Source of the DNA: Pyrinomonadaceae bacterium
GTDB taxonomy: Bacteria > Acidobacteriota > Blastocatellia > Pyrinomonadales > Pyrinomonadaceae
DNA: 53,074 bases
Assembly (NCBI GenBank): GCA_019694345.1
Contig: JAIBCA010000095.1
Span: forward strand, 1 to 53,074
Reading direction: 5' to 3'
Part shown: in pieces, positions 7,949 to 16,128 of the stretch
Layout of the letters: the number at the start of each line of letters is the position of its first letter
Position numbering within the stretch: position 1 is the stretch's first letter
The notes under the pieces: generated by a model
Seen by the model: the letters and a program-made list of their open reading frames with translations, nothing else
What the model was told of the DNA's origin: nothing
Database searches by the model: none
Made by a program: the position numbers and the translations under genes

Positions 7949-9511
7949 ATGATGCAGGAAATTACAAAGGACGTAAGCCGCGAACCGAAGCGAATGCCGC
8001 TGATCTTTTGGGTCGGCTCGATCTTTACTGTAGTTTTCTTGTATTTTTTCGGGCTTTCGATCCCGCTTTTGGGCCCGGATGAACCCCGGTACTCGCAGGT
8101 CGCACGCGAAATGTGGCTCCGCGGTGATTGGGTCACCCCGACGCTTGGTGGAGCCCACTGGTTCGAAAAGCCGGCGCTTCTGTACTGGCTCGAGATGTTA
8201 TCCTTCTCGATCTTTGGTGTAAGCGAATTTTCCGCACGATTCGGGTCGGCCGTATTTGGTCTTGGTGTCATCGCGTGCCTTGTACTGCTCGGCAACAGGT
8301 ACGAATCAACGCAAAACCGTCCGCAGATCGATCGGTCGGCCGAGATCGGCCGATTCGGCTCGTGGCTGGGGTTGATCGCGGCGACCTCGCTCGGCGTGAT
8401 CGTATTTTCACGCGGCGCGAGTTTCGACATCATCGTCACTTTTCCTTTGACGGCCTCGCTCATCGGGTTCTTTGTTTACGACCAGTGCAGTTCCGGATCT
8501 ATCCGCATCAGATATGCGGGCCTGACGGCCTTTTATTTGTTCATCGGCGTTGCATTGATCGCAAAGGGATTGATCGGGATCGTGTTCCCGTTCGCGATCG
8601 TCGGCGGTTATTTTGTGCTTCGGCGACGTTTGCCCGGATCCGAGTTCCTGATAAGCCTTGTTTGGGGAACGGCCTTGGCGGCGGCGGTGGCTTCAGTTTG
8701 GTATTGGCCGATGTATCGGGCACACGGTTGGGAGTTCATTGACGAGTTTTTTGTTCAGCACCACTTTCAGCGGTTCACGTCGAACAAATACCTGCATCCC
8801 CAGCCTTTCATATTTTTCTTTTGGGTGTTACCGCTGATGGTGTTGCCGTGGATGCCGGCATTTCTGGCAGCGATGTGGACGTATGTCCGAAATGCCTTTC
8901 GGGCAGATGGCTCTGAAGATAGTCCGACACGGAAAACATCGTTCCTGTCCGACCCGCTGCTCTCTTTTGCCCTTGTCTGGCTTTTGGTGCCGCTGGCATT
9001 CTTCTCGTTTTCGGGTTCCAAACTGCCGGGCTATATCCTGCCCTCGGTCCCGCCGGCGATCGTGATCACGGCAACATTTTTGTATCAGCGGCTCAATTTG
9101 CATAAATGGAAGCGAGCCGTTGTCGCGGCGGCGGTCGGCACGGTCCTCATCAGTTTCGGACTGCTTTTGTTTGTCGTTCCGCGTTTTGCGGAACTCGACT
9201 CGACGCGATCTCTGTTTCAGGCGGCCAGTGAACGCGGATATGCTGCCACGCGGGTCGTAAACCTTCACACCATATCTCACAACGCCGAGTTTTACGCGAG
9301 CGGCCGATTGCTTCGTGACGATGCCGGCAAGCTTAAACGATTGTACGGCGTCACCGAGGTAAAGGAGGCGATCGAAAGGTCCGGCGAAAGAACGACATTG
9401 GTGCTGGTTCCGCTGGAGTATCTGCCGGAACTGTTGCGTTACACTGACCTTAATTCGGAAAAACTGCGTGATAACGGCGAGATCGCAATAGTGGTTTCGT
9501 CGCTGAAGTAG
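7949..9511 (+). CDS. Membrane glycosyltransferase, GT39/ArnT-like
   Basis: A polytopic inner-membrane protein of 520 residues. After the first membrane segment comes PLLGPDEPRYSQVAREM, the acidic Asp-Glu motif typical of the first periplasmic loop in PMT/ArnT-type enzymes that use polyprenyl-phosphate sugars. Then GDWVTPTLGGAHWFEKPALLYW closely resembles ArnT. About ten further hydrophobic segments and a C-terminal soluble tail (from about residue 410) follow. The family transfers a sugar from a lipid carrier to lipid A or protein; the acceptor is unknown. ATGATG gives two adjacent possible starts. It ends 8 bp from the convergent Sua5-like gene. Confidence 0.85.
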   Translation: MMQEITKDVSREPKRMPLIFWVGSIFTVVFLYFFGLSIPLLGPDEPRYSQVAREMWLRGDWVTPTLGGAHWFEKPALLYWLEMLSFSIFGVSEFSARFGSAVFGLGVIACLVLLGNRYESTQNRPQIDRSAEIGRFGSWLGLIAATSLGVIVFSRGASFDIIVTFPLTASLIGFFVYDQCSSGSIRIRYAGLTAFYLFIGVALIAKGLIGIVFPFAIVGGYFVLRRRLPGSEFLISLVWGTALAAAVASVWYWPMYRAHGWEFIDEFFVQHHFQRFTSNKYLHPQPFIFFFWVLPLMVLPWMPAFLAAMWTYVRNAFRADGSEDSPTRKTSFLSDPLLSFALVWLLVPLAFFSFSGSKLPGYILPSVPPAIVITATFLYQRLNLHKWKRAVVAAAVGTVLISFGLLLFVVPRFAELDSTRSLFQAASERGYAATRVVNLHTISHNAEFYASGRLLRDDAGKLKRLYGVTEVKEAIERSGERTTLVLVPLEYLPELLRYTDLNSEKLRDNGEIAIVVSSLK

Positions 9512-9519
9512 TCAATGCT

Positions 9520-10461
9520 TCACCCCATGGCCGCCCTTCGAACGCGATCCATCAAGGCGGTCCCGAGCCCTTCGTCCGCAACGGATTGGCAGTACACCTT
9601 TTCGATCCCCCTGCGATCGCATTCACGCAGAAACTCAAATATCCCGCGGGCATATTCGTCCACGTCAGCGCATATCAGGACGACCGCAAAATTGCCGTTC
9701 GGCCGATCAAGTCCGATGAAGGCAGTTCGATCGCCCGGAATTGCATCGGCGGCGTTCGAGACTATCTCAACACTCGCAGACGGCGAGTAATGGCGATGTT
9801 TCATTCCCGGGCTGCGGGGTGCGTCAGTGTCGCTGCCATCGGCGACAATAGTTGAGGGAACAACGCGGCGAAGTTCGGCGATCGTGATCGACCCGCTCCG
9901 AAGGACCACCGGAACCTCGCCCGTACAGTCCACGACCGTTGATTCGAGCCCGATCTCGGTCGCGTCCCCTTGCAGAATGCAATCGATGCGGCCGTCGAGG
10001 TCCTCAAAGACGGCTTGCCATGTCGTCGGGCTCGGTCGGCCCGAGAGATTTGCCGACGGTGCGACAACCGGCGTACCGCACTCTTTCAAAAATCGGCGTG
10101 ACAGTTCGAACCCGGGCATTCGGATACCGATCGTGTCGAGTCCGGCGGTGGCGATCAGCGGCACGCGCTCACTTTTGTGCAGCACAATGGTCAGAGGGCC
10201 CGGGAAAAATGCCTCGACGAAGAGGCGTGCATTGGCGGTGACCTCGGTCGCGAGATCGCTCATTTGCCCGATGTCTGCGATATGCGCGATCAGGGGGTTA
10301 TCCGCGGGGCGCTTTTTGGCCTCGAAGATCGCGGCGACTGCCCGTTCGTTAAAAACGTCGGCGCCGAGCCCATAAACGGTCTCGGTCGGAAAGGCGACAA
10401 TGCCGCCCCGTCGTATGTACCCCGCCGCTGCCTCGGGCGATCCAGTCACAAAAGTACCCAT
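9520..10461 (-). CDS. L-threonylcarbamoyladenylate synthase (TsaC/Sua5 family)
   Basis: It makes threonylcarbamoyl-AMP from threonine, bicarbonate and ATP for the t6A37 modification of ANN-decoding tRNAs. The YrdC domain shows GGIVAFPTETVYGLGADV, KKRPADNPLIAHI, FFPGPLTIVL and APSANLSGRPSPT. About 100 residues follow with a Sua5-like C-terminal domain (SPGMKHRHYSP is the usual linker and gate motif). So it is of the long Sua5 type rather than short TsaC. I start at the ATG of MGTFVTG (313 residues). The frame continues nine codons to a TTG, which is less convincing. Confidence 0.92.
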   Translation of the reverse strand: MGTFVTGSPEAAAGYIRRGGIVAFPTETVYGLGADVFNERAVAAIFEAKKRPADNPLIAHIADIGQMSDLATEVTANARLFVEAFFPGPLTIVLHKSERVPLIATAGLDTIGIRMPGFELSRRFLKECGTPVVAPSANLSGRPSPTTWQAVFEDLDGRIDCILQGDATEIGLESTVVDCTGEVPVVLRSGSITIAELRRVVPSTIVADGSDTDAPRSPGMKHRHYSPSASVEIVSNAADAIPGDRTAFIGLDRPNGNFAVVLICADVDEYARGIFEFLRECDRRGIEKVYCQSVADEGLGTALMDRVRRAAMG

Positions 10462-10590
10462 CTTTAAAAAAATAGCAAAATTTCCCAAATTCTCCGCAAA
10501 AGGAAGATCATATTACGTCATAGATTCGTGAGCGGATCGACAATGATAAGCGACGGCCGGTTCATAATTTTATACTTCAGGAGAAATAAT

Positions 10591-10659
10591 ATGTTCGTTA
10601 CAACCATTGGTATCATCGCAATTCTCATCGGCCTTCTTCTTCCGGCAGTTCAGAGATAG
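10591..10659 (+). CDS. 22-residue hydrophobic micropeptide, resembling a type IV pilin N-terminal helix
   Basis: ATG at 10591 is preceded by AGGAG (10579-10583) at ideal spacing, and the 22-codon frame ends TAG. After MFVTT the peptide reads IGIIAILIGLLLPAVQ and then Arg. That strongly recalls the hydrophobic N-terminal helix of type IV pilin-like proteins, where AIIAILIALLLPAVQ is the common form, but the upstream Phe-Thr-Leu-Ile-Glu cleavage motif is absent and the gene ends where the globular domain would begin. A strong terminator follows 23 nt later, so this is a free-standing transcription unit. It could be a real small membrane protein or a truncated pilin. No promoter is convincing; CATAAT and TATACT words occur at 10563-10576. 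Confidence 0.5.
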   Translation: MFVTTIGIIAILIGLLLPAVQR

Positions 10660-10682
10660 GGTCAAGAAAGCCGGAACCAGCG

Positions 10683-10713
10683 GCCGGTCCAACCGAATAT
10701 CGGTTGGGCCGGC
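10683..10713 (+). terminator. Strong terminator after the 22-residue minigene
   Basis: GCCGGTCCAACCGA (10683-10696) pairs with TCGGTTGGGCCGGC (10700-10713): 14 pairs with one G-U and a 3-nt loop, followed by TCTTTCT. The only rightward coding sequence it can serve is the micropeptide at 10591, which supports that unit being transcribed. Confidence 0.8.
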
Positions 10714-10797
10714 TCTTTCTATTCCCGCAGTTAAAGCCTGCCGACGACCGTCGATCGTTTGTGGCGAAAGTTACTTTCAAAACGTTAAGATAGACGA

Positions 10798-12636
10798 GTG
10801 ACGATCGCCGATAAATTGAAAGACCTTCCGACCGCCGCCGGTATCTATATTCACAAGAACGCGGCGGGCAAGATCATCTATGTCGGCAAGGCAAAGAATC
10901 TGCGCAGCCGGGTGCGCCAGTACTTTCAATCGAGCCGCAATCTCGACCCTAAAACCCGTAATCTCGTCAAACTCATTGCGGATTTTGAGTTCATAGTCGT
11001 TGACAACGAGGTCGAAGCCCTTGTGCTCGAGTCGAATCTGATCAAAAAGCATAAGCCGCGATTTAACGTCCTTTTGAAGGACGACAAGTCGTACCCGCAT
11101 CTAAAATTGACCAATGAAGCGTTTCCGAAGGTCGTCATCACTCGCCGGATCGTTCGCGACGGTTCGCATTATTACGGCCCTTTCCTGCCCGCCGTTCTGG
11201 CACGCAAAACACTAAATCTTGTTAATCGTGCTTTCCAACTGCGCACCTGCGAGATCGAGATCGACGGTAAACTGCCTCGCCCGTGCCTCGAATACCACCT
11301 GAAGCGATGCCTCGGGCCGTGTGTCAAAGGGCTCTGTTCGCAAACCGAGTATCAGGAGGCCGCTGCCGACGTTAAGACCCTGCTTGAGGGCAAAAACAAG
11401 GAGCTTGCCAAAACGCTTGAGGATCGGATGTGGCTCTACTCCGAAGAGAGCAAGTTCGAATTGGCCGCCAAGTACCGCGACCTGCACCGGACCGTTCTAG
11501 CTCTGAGCGAGCAGCAGAAGATGGCCACGACCGCCGAAAGTGATGTTGATATCATCGGCTATTACCGCGAACATCAGCGGCTGGCGCTTCAGTTATTTAC
11601 AATGCGCGAAGGACGAATTGTCGGACGGCGAGAATTCTTTTGGGAAGACCTGGCCGAAGACGATACGTTTGACGCGTCGGAATTCTTGGGCGAAGTGCTC
11701 GCCCAGTATTATTCGACCGATTACGTGCCTCTCGAAATTCACGTCCCGCACGATTTTGACGACCGGGCGATTCTGGAACAAGCGTTGACCGAGCGGCGCG
11801 GCCGCCGTGTGAAGATACTGGATCCCAAACGCGGTACCAAGCGAAGTATGGTGACGCTTGTCGAAACCAACGCCAAGATCGCTTTCGAGCAGCGTTTCCG
11901 AGTTCTCAAGCCGGATACAAAGCGCGTTCTCGAAGAACTGCAGGAACTGCTCGAAATGGCTAACTTCCCCGAGCGGATCGAGTCGTTTGATATCTCGAAT
12001 ATTTCCGGGGCTGAGAACGTGGCCGGGATCGTCGTCTTCGAGAACGGCAAGCCAGCCAAGAGCGGTTATCGGCGGTTCATTATCAAATCCGTCGATGGGG
12101 CAAATGATTTTGCATCAATGAATGAGGCAGTTTTTCGTCGCTACAAACGGTCGCTCGACGAACAGCAGCCACTGCCTCAGCTCGTTTTCATTGACGGAGG
12201 AAAGGGGCAGCTTTCCGCTGCGGCCGCAGCGATGAGGTCGCTTGATCTCGAGCAGATCTTGCTCGTCGGACTGGTCAAACCGCCTAAGCGGCATAACGAG
12301 ATCTCGCATCTGCTGGTGTACGGCCGCGAAAATTCCCCGATACCGTTTGACCGAAACTCACTGGCGTTTCGGCTGATATTGCAGATCCGCGAGGAAACCC
12401 ACAAGACCGCAGTCGAGTTTCACCGCAAACGACGCGAAAAACGTGATTTCACCTCGGAATTGTCAGAGATCCCGGGCATAGGAGATAAACGCAAGATGAA
12501 ACTGCTGCGCAACTTTGGCTCGATCGAGCGTATTGCCAAGGCAAGCAATGACGAACTAAAGCCGATCGTCGGCGAAAAGGCGGCCGCCGAGATCGTGAAC
12601 CACTTCGTCGAGCAGCGAAAGCTGGCCAATAGATAG
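10798..12636 (+). CDS. uvrC: UvrABC excinuclease subunit C
   Basis: It makes the dual incisions in nucleotide excision repair. The N-terminal GIY-YIG nuclease reads AAGIYIHKNAAGKIIYVGKAKNLRSRVRQYF. A Cys-containing region follows (CLEYHLKRCLGPCVKGLC), then a UVR-like segment around residues 195-225. The C-terminal RNase H-like domain has SFDISNISG and QLVFIDGGKGQL, and a helix-hairpin-helix pair closes the protein (LSEIPGIGDKRKMKLLRNFG). The length of 612 residues is normal. The start is GTG at 10798; no in-frame ATG lies nearby and the N-terminus matches family norms. Confidence 0.96.
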   Translation: MTIADKLKDLPTAAGIYIHKNAAGKIIYVGKAKNLRSRVRQYFQSSRNLDPKTRNLVKLIADFEFIVVDNEVEALVLESNLIKKHKPRFNVLLKDDKSYPHLKLTNEAFPKVVITRRIVRDGSHYYGPFLPAVLARKTLNLVNRAFQLRTCEIEIDGKLPRPCLEYHLKRCLGPCVKGLCSQTEYQEAAADVKTLLEGKNKELAKTLEDRMWLYSEESKFELAAKYRDLHRTVLALSEQQKMATTAESDVDIIGYYREHQRLALQLFTMREGRIVGRREFFWEDLAEDDTFDASEFLGEVLAQYYSTDYVPLEIHVPHDFDDRAILEQALTERRGRRVKILDPKRGTKRSMVTLVETNAKIAFEQRFRVLKPDTKRVLEELQELLEMANFPERIESFDISNISGAENVAGIVVFENGKPAKSGYRRFIIKSVDGANDFASMNEAVFRRYKRSLDEQQPLPQLVFIDGGKGQLSAAAAAMRSLDLEQILLVGLVKPPKRHNEISHLLVYGRENSPIPFDRNSLAFRLILQIREETHKTAVEFHRKRREKRDFTSELSEIPGIGDKRKMKLLRNFGSIERIAKASNDELKPIVGEKAAAEIVNHFVEQRKLANR

Positions 12637-12655
12637 TTTCGGTAAAGAAATGAAT

Positions 12656-12680
12656 GGCCCGCGAATGCGATCCGCGGGCC
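12656..12680 (-). terminator. Terminator between convergent uvrC and the ARPP-1-like gene
   Basis: GGCCCGCG (12656-12663) pairs with CGCGGGCC (12673-12680) around a 9-nt loop. Read leftward it is followed by ATTCATTTCTTTACC, which favours termination of the leftward gene. It may also slow rightward transcription from uvrC, though no T-run follows on that side. Confidence 0.6.
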
Positions 12681-12703
12681 GGAGATATGAGGTGGCCCTC
12701 AGG

Positions 12704-13711
12704 TCATTGGACCTTGACGTAACTGCGGTGAATGACCAGGTCGGACTTGGCGTCACGCGACTCGTACATTACGTTCTGCTTGTTTTCGCGAGTCACCATT
12801 TTGGTGCCTGCCCCGACCGAACGTTCGTTCGAACGGCCATTTTCAACGTCGGCGATCATACCCAAAACCGCTTCGCCCTTGACCGGGTCGGCAAGCCGAA
12901 CGCCATTCGACTCGGCGACGGCCTCGGTCGCGGACGCCTTGAGCATCTTTCCCCAGACCTTTTTGAAGAGTGCGTTCGACACATATATGTCGGCACTGTT
13001 TATTTTGCCATTGATGGCAAATGCATAACCGATGACGTCAGATCGTCCGTTGATTATGCCCGAGAGATTGGCGACATACTCGTCGATCGTGGCGACCACT
13101 TTTTTGTTCTCGAGACTGAGCTGCAGGCTCGATGCCGACTTCGTCGAATTTACCGATCCGCCGACACTTCTGCCGAGACGCCTTTGAGCCTCCGAGACCT
13201 TGTCCCAAACCTCCTGCTGCGACCGGGTTCCGTTGGCGGCGATCTTCAGCTCTTTGGTGACAATGCGTTCATTCGAACTGTCAAATTTTGTTGAGTCTTC
13301 GTCACCGCGTTTGGTCCAGCGGCCTGATTCGACACAGAATGACTCAATGCTGATCCGGCCCGATCTGGCCGGAATGATGATGCTCACCGCAAGGACACGG
13401 TCCTGTTTTCCGCCCTTGACGATGTCGCCGGATTGGATAAAGACCTCGAATTCCTTTGAGAGGTTTTCGACCTCGAGTTCGTTGACGTTCGACGTCTCGT
13501 AAACGACAAATATCTTTCGCTCCATCGCCTCCTGCAGCGTCAGGATATTGCCTTTCTTATTTTGGTCCTTTCCGTGTATGAGAAAGATGGTGAGATTCTT
13601 GTGGGTGTATCCGGTCGAGATGCGATATTCGGCCTTTTGTGCCATCGCGGCGGCGGCAAATGCCGTCAGCAAAAACAGCGTAACGACGCTCGTTCCAATT
13701 CGTAACTTCAT
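12704..13711 (-). CDS. Exported ARPP-1-like domain protein
   Basis: Residues 1-24 form a signal peptide (MKLRIGTSVVTLFLLTAFAA...MAQ), and AGGAG lies 7 nt before the ATG. The body carries the pattern of the ARPP-1 domain family: NILTLQEAMERKIFVVYE, VNELEVENLSKEFEVFIQSGDIVKGGKQDRVLAVSIIIP, and SFCVESGRW. This family is found in bacteria alone or with ADP-ribose and phosphatase-type genes, and its activity is unsettled. The export signal and the lack of enzymatic neighbours suggest an envelope role here. The gene stands alone, with hairpin terminators or spacers on both sides. The assignment rests on motif resemblance only. Confidence 0.7.
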   Translation of the reverse strand: MKLRIGTSVVTLFLLTAFAAAAMAQKAEYRISTGYTHKNLTIFLIHGKDQNKKGNILTLQEAMERKIFVVYETSNVNELEVENLSKEFEVFIQSGDIVKGGKQDRVLAVSIIIPARSGRISIESFCVESGRWTKRGDEDSTKFDSSNERIVTKELKIAANGTRSQQEVWDKVSEAQRRLGRSVGGSVNSTKSASSLQLSLENKKVVATIDEYVANLSGIINGRSDVIGYAFAINGKINSADIYVSNALFKKVWGKMLKASATEAVAESNGVRLADPVKGEAVLGMIADVENGRSNERSVGAGTKMVTRENKQNVMYESRDAKSDLVIHRSYVKVQ

Positions 13712-13828
13712 ATATTAACTCCTTACATTTAAGTCGGTCCTGATGCCGGGGAGAGCGTCTCCTTATATCCTAGGAACGACGCCGGCGTGCGGCTCTTGCA
13801 AGGTGCGATGAAAGTTAAACGAAGAACG

Positions 13829-14557
13829 TTAGAAGGTGAATCCGTAAAAGAGGTTCAGGTAGTTATTGGCCCGGCCTGAATTTCCAAACGCATAACCGAC
13901 CATAAGATATTGGTTTGAGGTGACCTCGTAGCCAAAACCGGCATTCGAGTAGCCAAAGCGGTTTTTGCCGCTGGTCCAGTCTGCCATGAGCGTCAAGCGT
14001 TTGGTAACGGGCTGCTGCGCGCCGACAAGGATGCCGGTTCGCGTACCGATATCAGCCGGACCGCCAACGACGTGATAAATGCCGCCGGTCAGCGCAAGGT
14101 TCTTTGCTGAATTGAATTTCCGCGTCGCAACGGTGTAGAGCATTGCCGACGCTTTTGAATCGGATGAACGGTTTAGAGGGACGTACGCGACCGCCCCAAC
14201 CGCAAGGTCAACGCCAATATCCTTCTGATCCAGCGCCTTGTATTTGATATTCGGTTCGAGCTCAACGGTGGTCTCAACGCCATCCTGTGTCGCATAAAGA
14301 TTGACGCCAACTTCGAGACGCTTATTCACGCCGTATATGACCGACGGGCCGAATGAACGAAAACCGCCGCGATCGAACCTATCAAAATGTGCAAACAGAT
14401 CAGCCTCGATGTACAGCGACCTCTTTTCGTGGATCTCAGCGGTCGGCACGCCGAAAACGGCCGTCTGACCTGTCGCGGCCGATCCGAAAATGAAGATGAA
14501 AATCATCGTGATCAGGTACAGCTTGGCCGTGGATGGGAAATTTAGATCGGATCGCAT
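13829..14557 (-). CDS. Probable outer-membrane beta-barrel protein
   Basis: No family recognised with certainty. A signal-like hydrophobic stretch (about residues 13-30, IFIFIFGSAATGQ) is followed by alternating polar/hydrophobic strands with many Tyr, Gly and Asn, e.g. RLEVGVNLYATQDG, LALTGGIYHVVGG and RLTLMADWTSGKN. It ends NYLNLFYGFTF, with the terminal Phe that the BAM complex favours for outer-membrane barrels. The size suggests eight to ten strands. The first ATG has no clear ribosome site, so a start at Met18 is possible. It is divergent from the Ser-rich exported protein gene across 135 bp with no obvious motif. Confidence 0.62.
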   Translation of the reverse strand: MRSDLNFPSTAKLYLITMIFIFIFGSAATGQTAVFGVPTAEIHEKRSLYIEADLFAHFDRFDRGGFRSFGPSVIYGVNKRLEVGVNLYATQDGVETTVELEPNIKYKALDQKDIGVDLAVGAVAYVPLNRSSDSKASAMLYTVATRKFNSAKNLALTGGIYHVVGGPADIGTRTGILVGAQQPVTKRLTLMADWTSGKNRFGYSNAGFGYEVTSNQYLMVGYAFGNSGRANNYLNLFYGFTF

Positions 14558-14692
14558 AAATTATCGGGGTCTGCAAATTATACTTGCTGCGTCGCTCATT
14601 CGGCAAATGTACGGTGACCGTTGGCTCAATTGCAATTTTTGCCCAATACGGTAACAATGTTGCAGACAAAAACAACGCACGGAGGCTAACGA

Positions 14693-15340
14693 ATGAAATC
14701 ACTACTTACATTAGGACTTATCTTTTTTGCTTTCTCATTTTGCGGACTTGGCGACAAGCTAAAGGGATTGAGCGGCGACACGTCGGGCGGCAATTCAAAT
14801 TCGGCGAGTTCGGGTAACTCTTCGGGTTCGTCGACCTCATCATCGTCCGCGGCCGAAAAGCCGAAACTCACCGCTAGCCAGCAGGCCATTGTTGACGGTG
14901 GAACGGAAACGAAGTGGGACGATCAGGGATTGTCGTGGAAATTGCCGGCTAGCTGGAAAAAGATGGATGTAAAGAAAGAGTCATTCAACTACCAGTCACC
15001 GGACAACGCATTTCTGCTCGTAAATATCTCGGTGATGCCGGACAGCTTTCCGATGGACACGAGCCTCAAGGCCTATCATGACCAGGCATTGCAGCAGTTG
15101 AAGAATGGAAAGTACGAGTCGGTCAAGCTCGTCGAGATCGACGGCATTACGGGCGTGGAATTTGTCGAAGCAATGCCCGAGGACAAATCAGGGCCGCGTC
15201 GGCATCAGTGGATCGGCTATCGGACGTATCTCGGCCAAAAGCAACAGCTGAACGTCATGACATCGACCAAGGGCACGAACTTTGAAAAGCACTCAGACGA
15301 TTTCCCGGCTATCCTCTATTCGATGAAAGCCGTCAAATAA
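14693..15340 (+). CDS. Exported protein with Ser/Gly-rich linker and single globular domain
   Basis: The N-terminus MKSLLTLGLIFFAFSFCG is a hydrophobic export signal with Cys17 placed as in lipoproteins, but FSFC does not fit the usual L-A-G-C lipobox, so lipidation is uncertain. Residues about 28-54 are a Ser/Gly/Asn low-complexity linker, typical of lipoproteins from this phylum. The remaining 150 residues form one domain with LSWKLPASWKKM, SPDNAFLLVNISVMP and GVEFVEAMPEDK, reminiscent of PsbP/DUF1795-type folds, though I cannot assign it firmly. A strong shared terminator separates it from tdk. Confidence 0.68.
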   Translation: MKSLLTLGLIFFAFSFCGLGDKLKGLSGDTSGGNSNSASSGNSSGSSTSSSSAAEKPKLTASQQAIVDGGTETKWDDQGLSWKLPASWKKMDVKKESFNYQSPDNAFLLVNISVMPDSFPMDTSLKAYHDQALQQLKNGKYESVKLVEIDGITGVEFVEAMPEDKSGPRRHQWIGYRTYLGQKQQLNVMTSTKGTNFEKHSDDFPAILYSMKAVK

Positions 15341-15352
15341 CCTCAAGAAAAC

Positions 15353-15376
15353 GCAGCCCGCTCAAAAGCGGGCTGC
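15353..15376. terminator. Bidirectional terminator between convergent genes
   Basis: GCAGCCCGCT (15353-15362) pairs perfectly with AGCGGGCTGC (15367-15376) around a 4-nt loop. Rightward it is followed by ATCATTTTC and leftward by GTTTTCTTG. It can therefore end both the rightward exported-protein gene and the leftward tdk. Confidence 0.85.
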
Positions 15377-15401
15377 ATCATTTTCAGACAATTTCGATAG
15401 A

Positions 15402-16022
15402 TCAATCGTGCCTCGTGGGAGCGTCAGCATGCGGAATGAAGCACATGCGGCAGCGGGCCTCGTATTTGTCCGCCGCACCGACCTCAACACGAGCATCGGA
15501 CTCGACAGTTCGTTGCGAGTAATTTGCCGTTGAACCGCATTTGACGCAAATTGCGTGCGTTTTGGTGATAAACTCGGCGATCGATAACAATTGAGGCATC
15601 GGGTCAAATGGCTTGCCCGTGTAATCCTGGTCGAGCCCCGCAACGATCACACGCCGGCCCTCGGCGGCAAGCTGGTTTACGGCGTCAATGATCGGAGCGT
15701 CAAAGAACTGGCCTTCGTCGATACCGATAACTTGAGTATCCGCCTTTATCTGCGACATCATCTCAGCCGTGGTCGAGACCGGTGTCGAACCATGCGTCTG
15801 ACCCGAGTGCGAAGCGATCTCTTCGTGTGAATAGCGGGCGTCGATCTTCGGCTTGAAGACCTGGACCTTTTGCCGTGCGATGCGGGCACGGTTCAGCCGG
15901 CGGATCAGCTCTTCGGACTTACCCGAAAACATCGATCCGGCGATAACCTCTACCCAACCTGTTCCATTTTGTCTGACTTTACGGCGTTCTTCGGTGTTGT
16001 CGAACGCAAATTCTTCTACCAT
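15402..16022 (-). CDS. tdk: Thymidine kinase (type II, zinc-containing)
   Basis: It phosphorylates thymidine with ATP in the salvage pathway. The P-loop is GSMFSGKSEELIRRL (29-43), followed by FKPKIDARYS, IGIDEGQFFD with the catalytic Glu, and IVAGLDQDYTGKPF. A zinc ribbon follows, with CVKCG and a later Cys pair in EARCRMCF. The ATG at 16022 (MVEEFAF, 206 residues) is preferred. The frame continues eleven codons to a TTG that lacks support. The gene is flanked by a bidirectional terminator downstream and stands apart from gpmI. Confidence 0.94.
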   Translation of the reverse strand: MVEEFAFDNTEERRKVRQNGTGWVEVIAGSMFSGKSEELIRRLNRARIARQKVQVFKPKIDARYSHEEIASHSGQTHGSTPVSTTAEMMSQIKADTQVIGIDEGQFFDAPIIDAVNQLAAEGRRVIVAGLDQDYTGKPFDPMPQLLSIAEFITKTHAICVKCGSTANYSQRTVESDARVEVGAADKYEARCRMCFIPHADAPTRHD

Positions 16023-16128
16023 AGTCTGTTCGGCTGCAATTGAGCGGAACCACAATTATAGAGAAAAATCGGTTCGGTGAGAATTCGGGAGGTCGAATAT
16101 TTACTATCGGACGACGGACTGAGGCCCG

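Noticed and set aside
7123..8082. Rightward 319-codon frame opposite the Gfo/Idh/MocA gene.
   Set aside because: It overlaps a well-supported oxidoreductase and the start of the GT39 gene; Arg-rich shadow composition.
10607..10801. Rightward 64-codon frame across the minigene and its terminator.
   Set aside because: It runs through the strong hairpin and has no ribosome site; the 22-codon frame has a consensus one.
16023..16055. Upstream TTG start for tdk.
   Set aside because: No ribosome site and no conserved residues; the ATG at 16022 is a better start.
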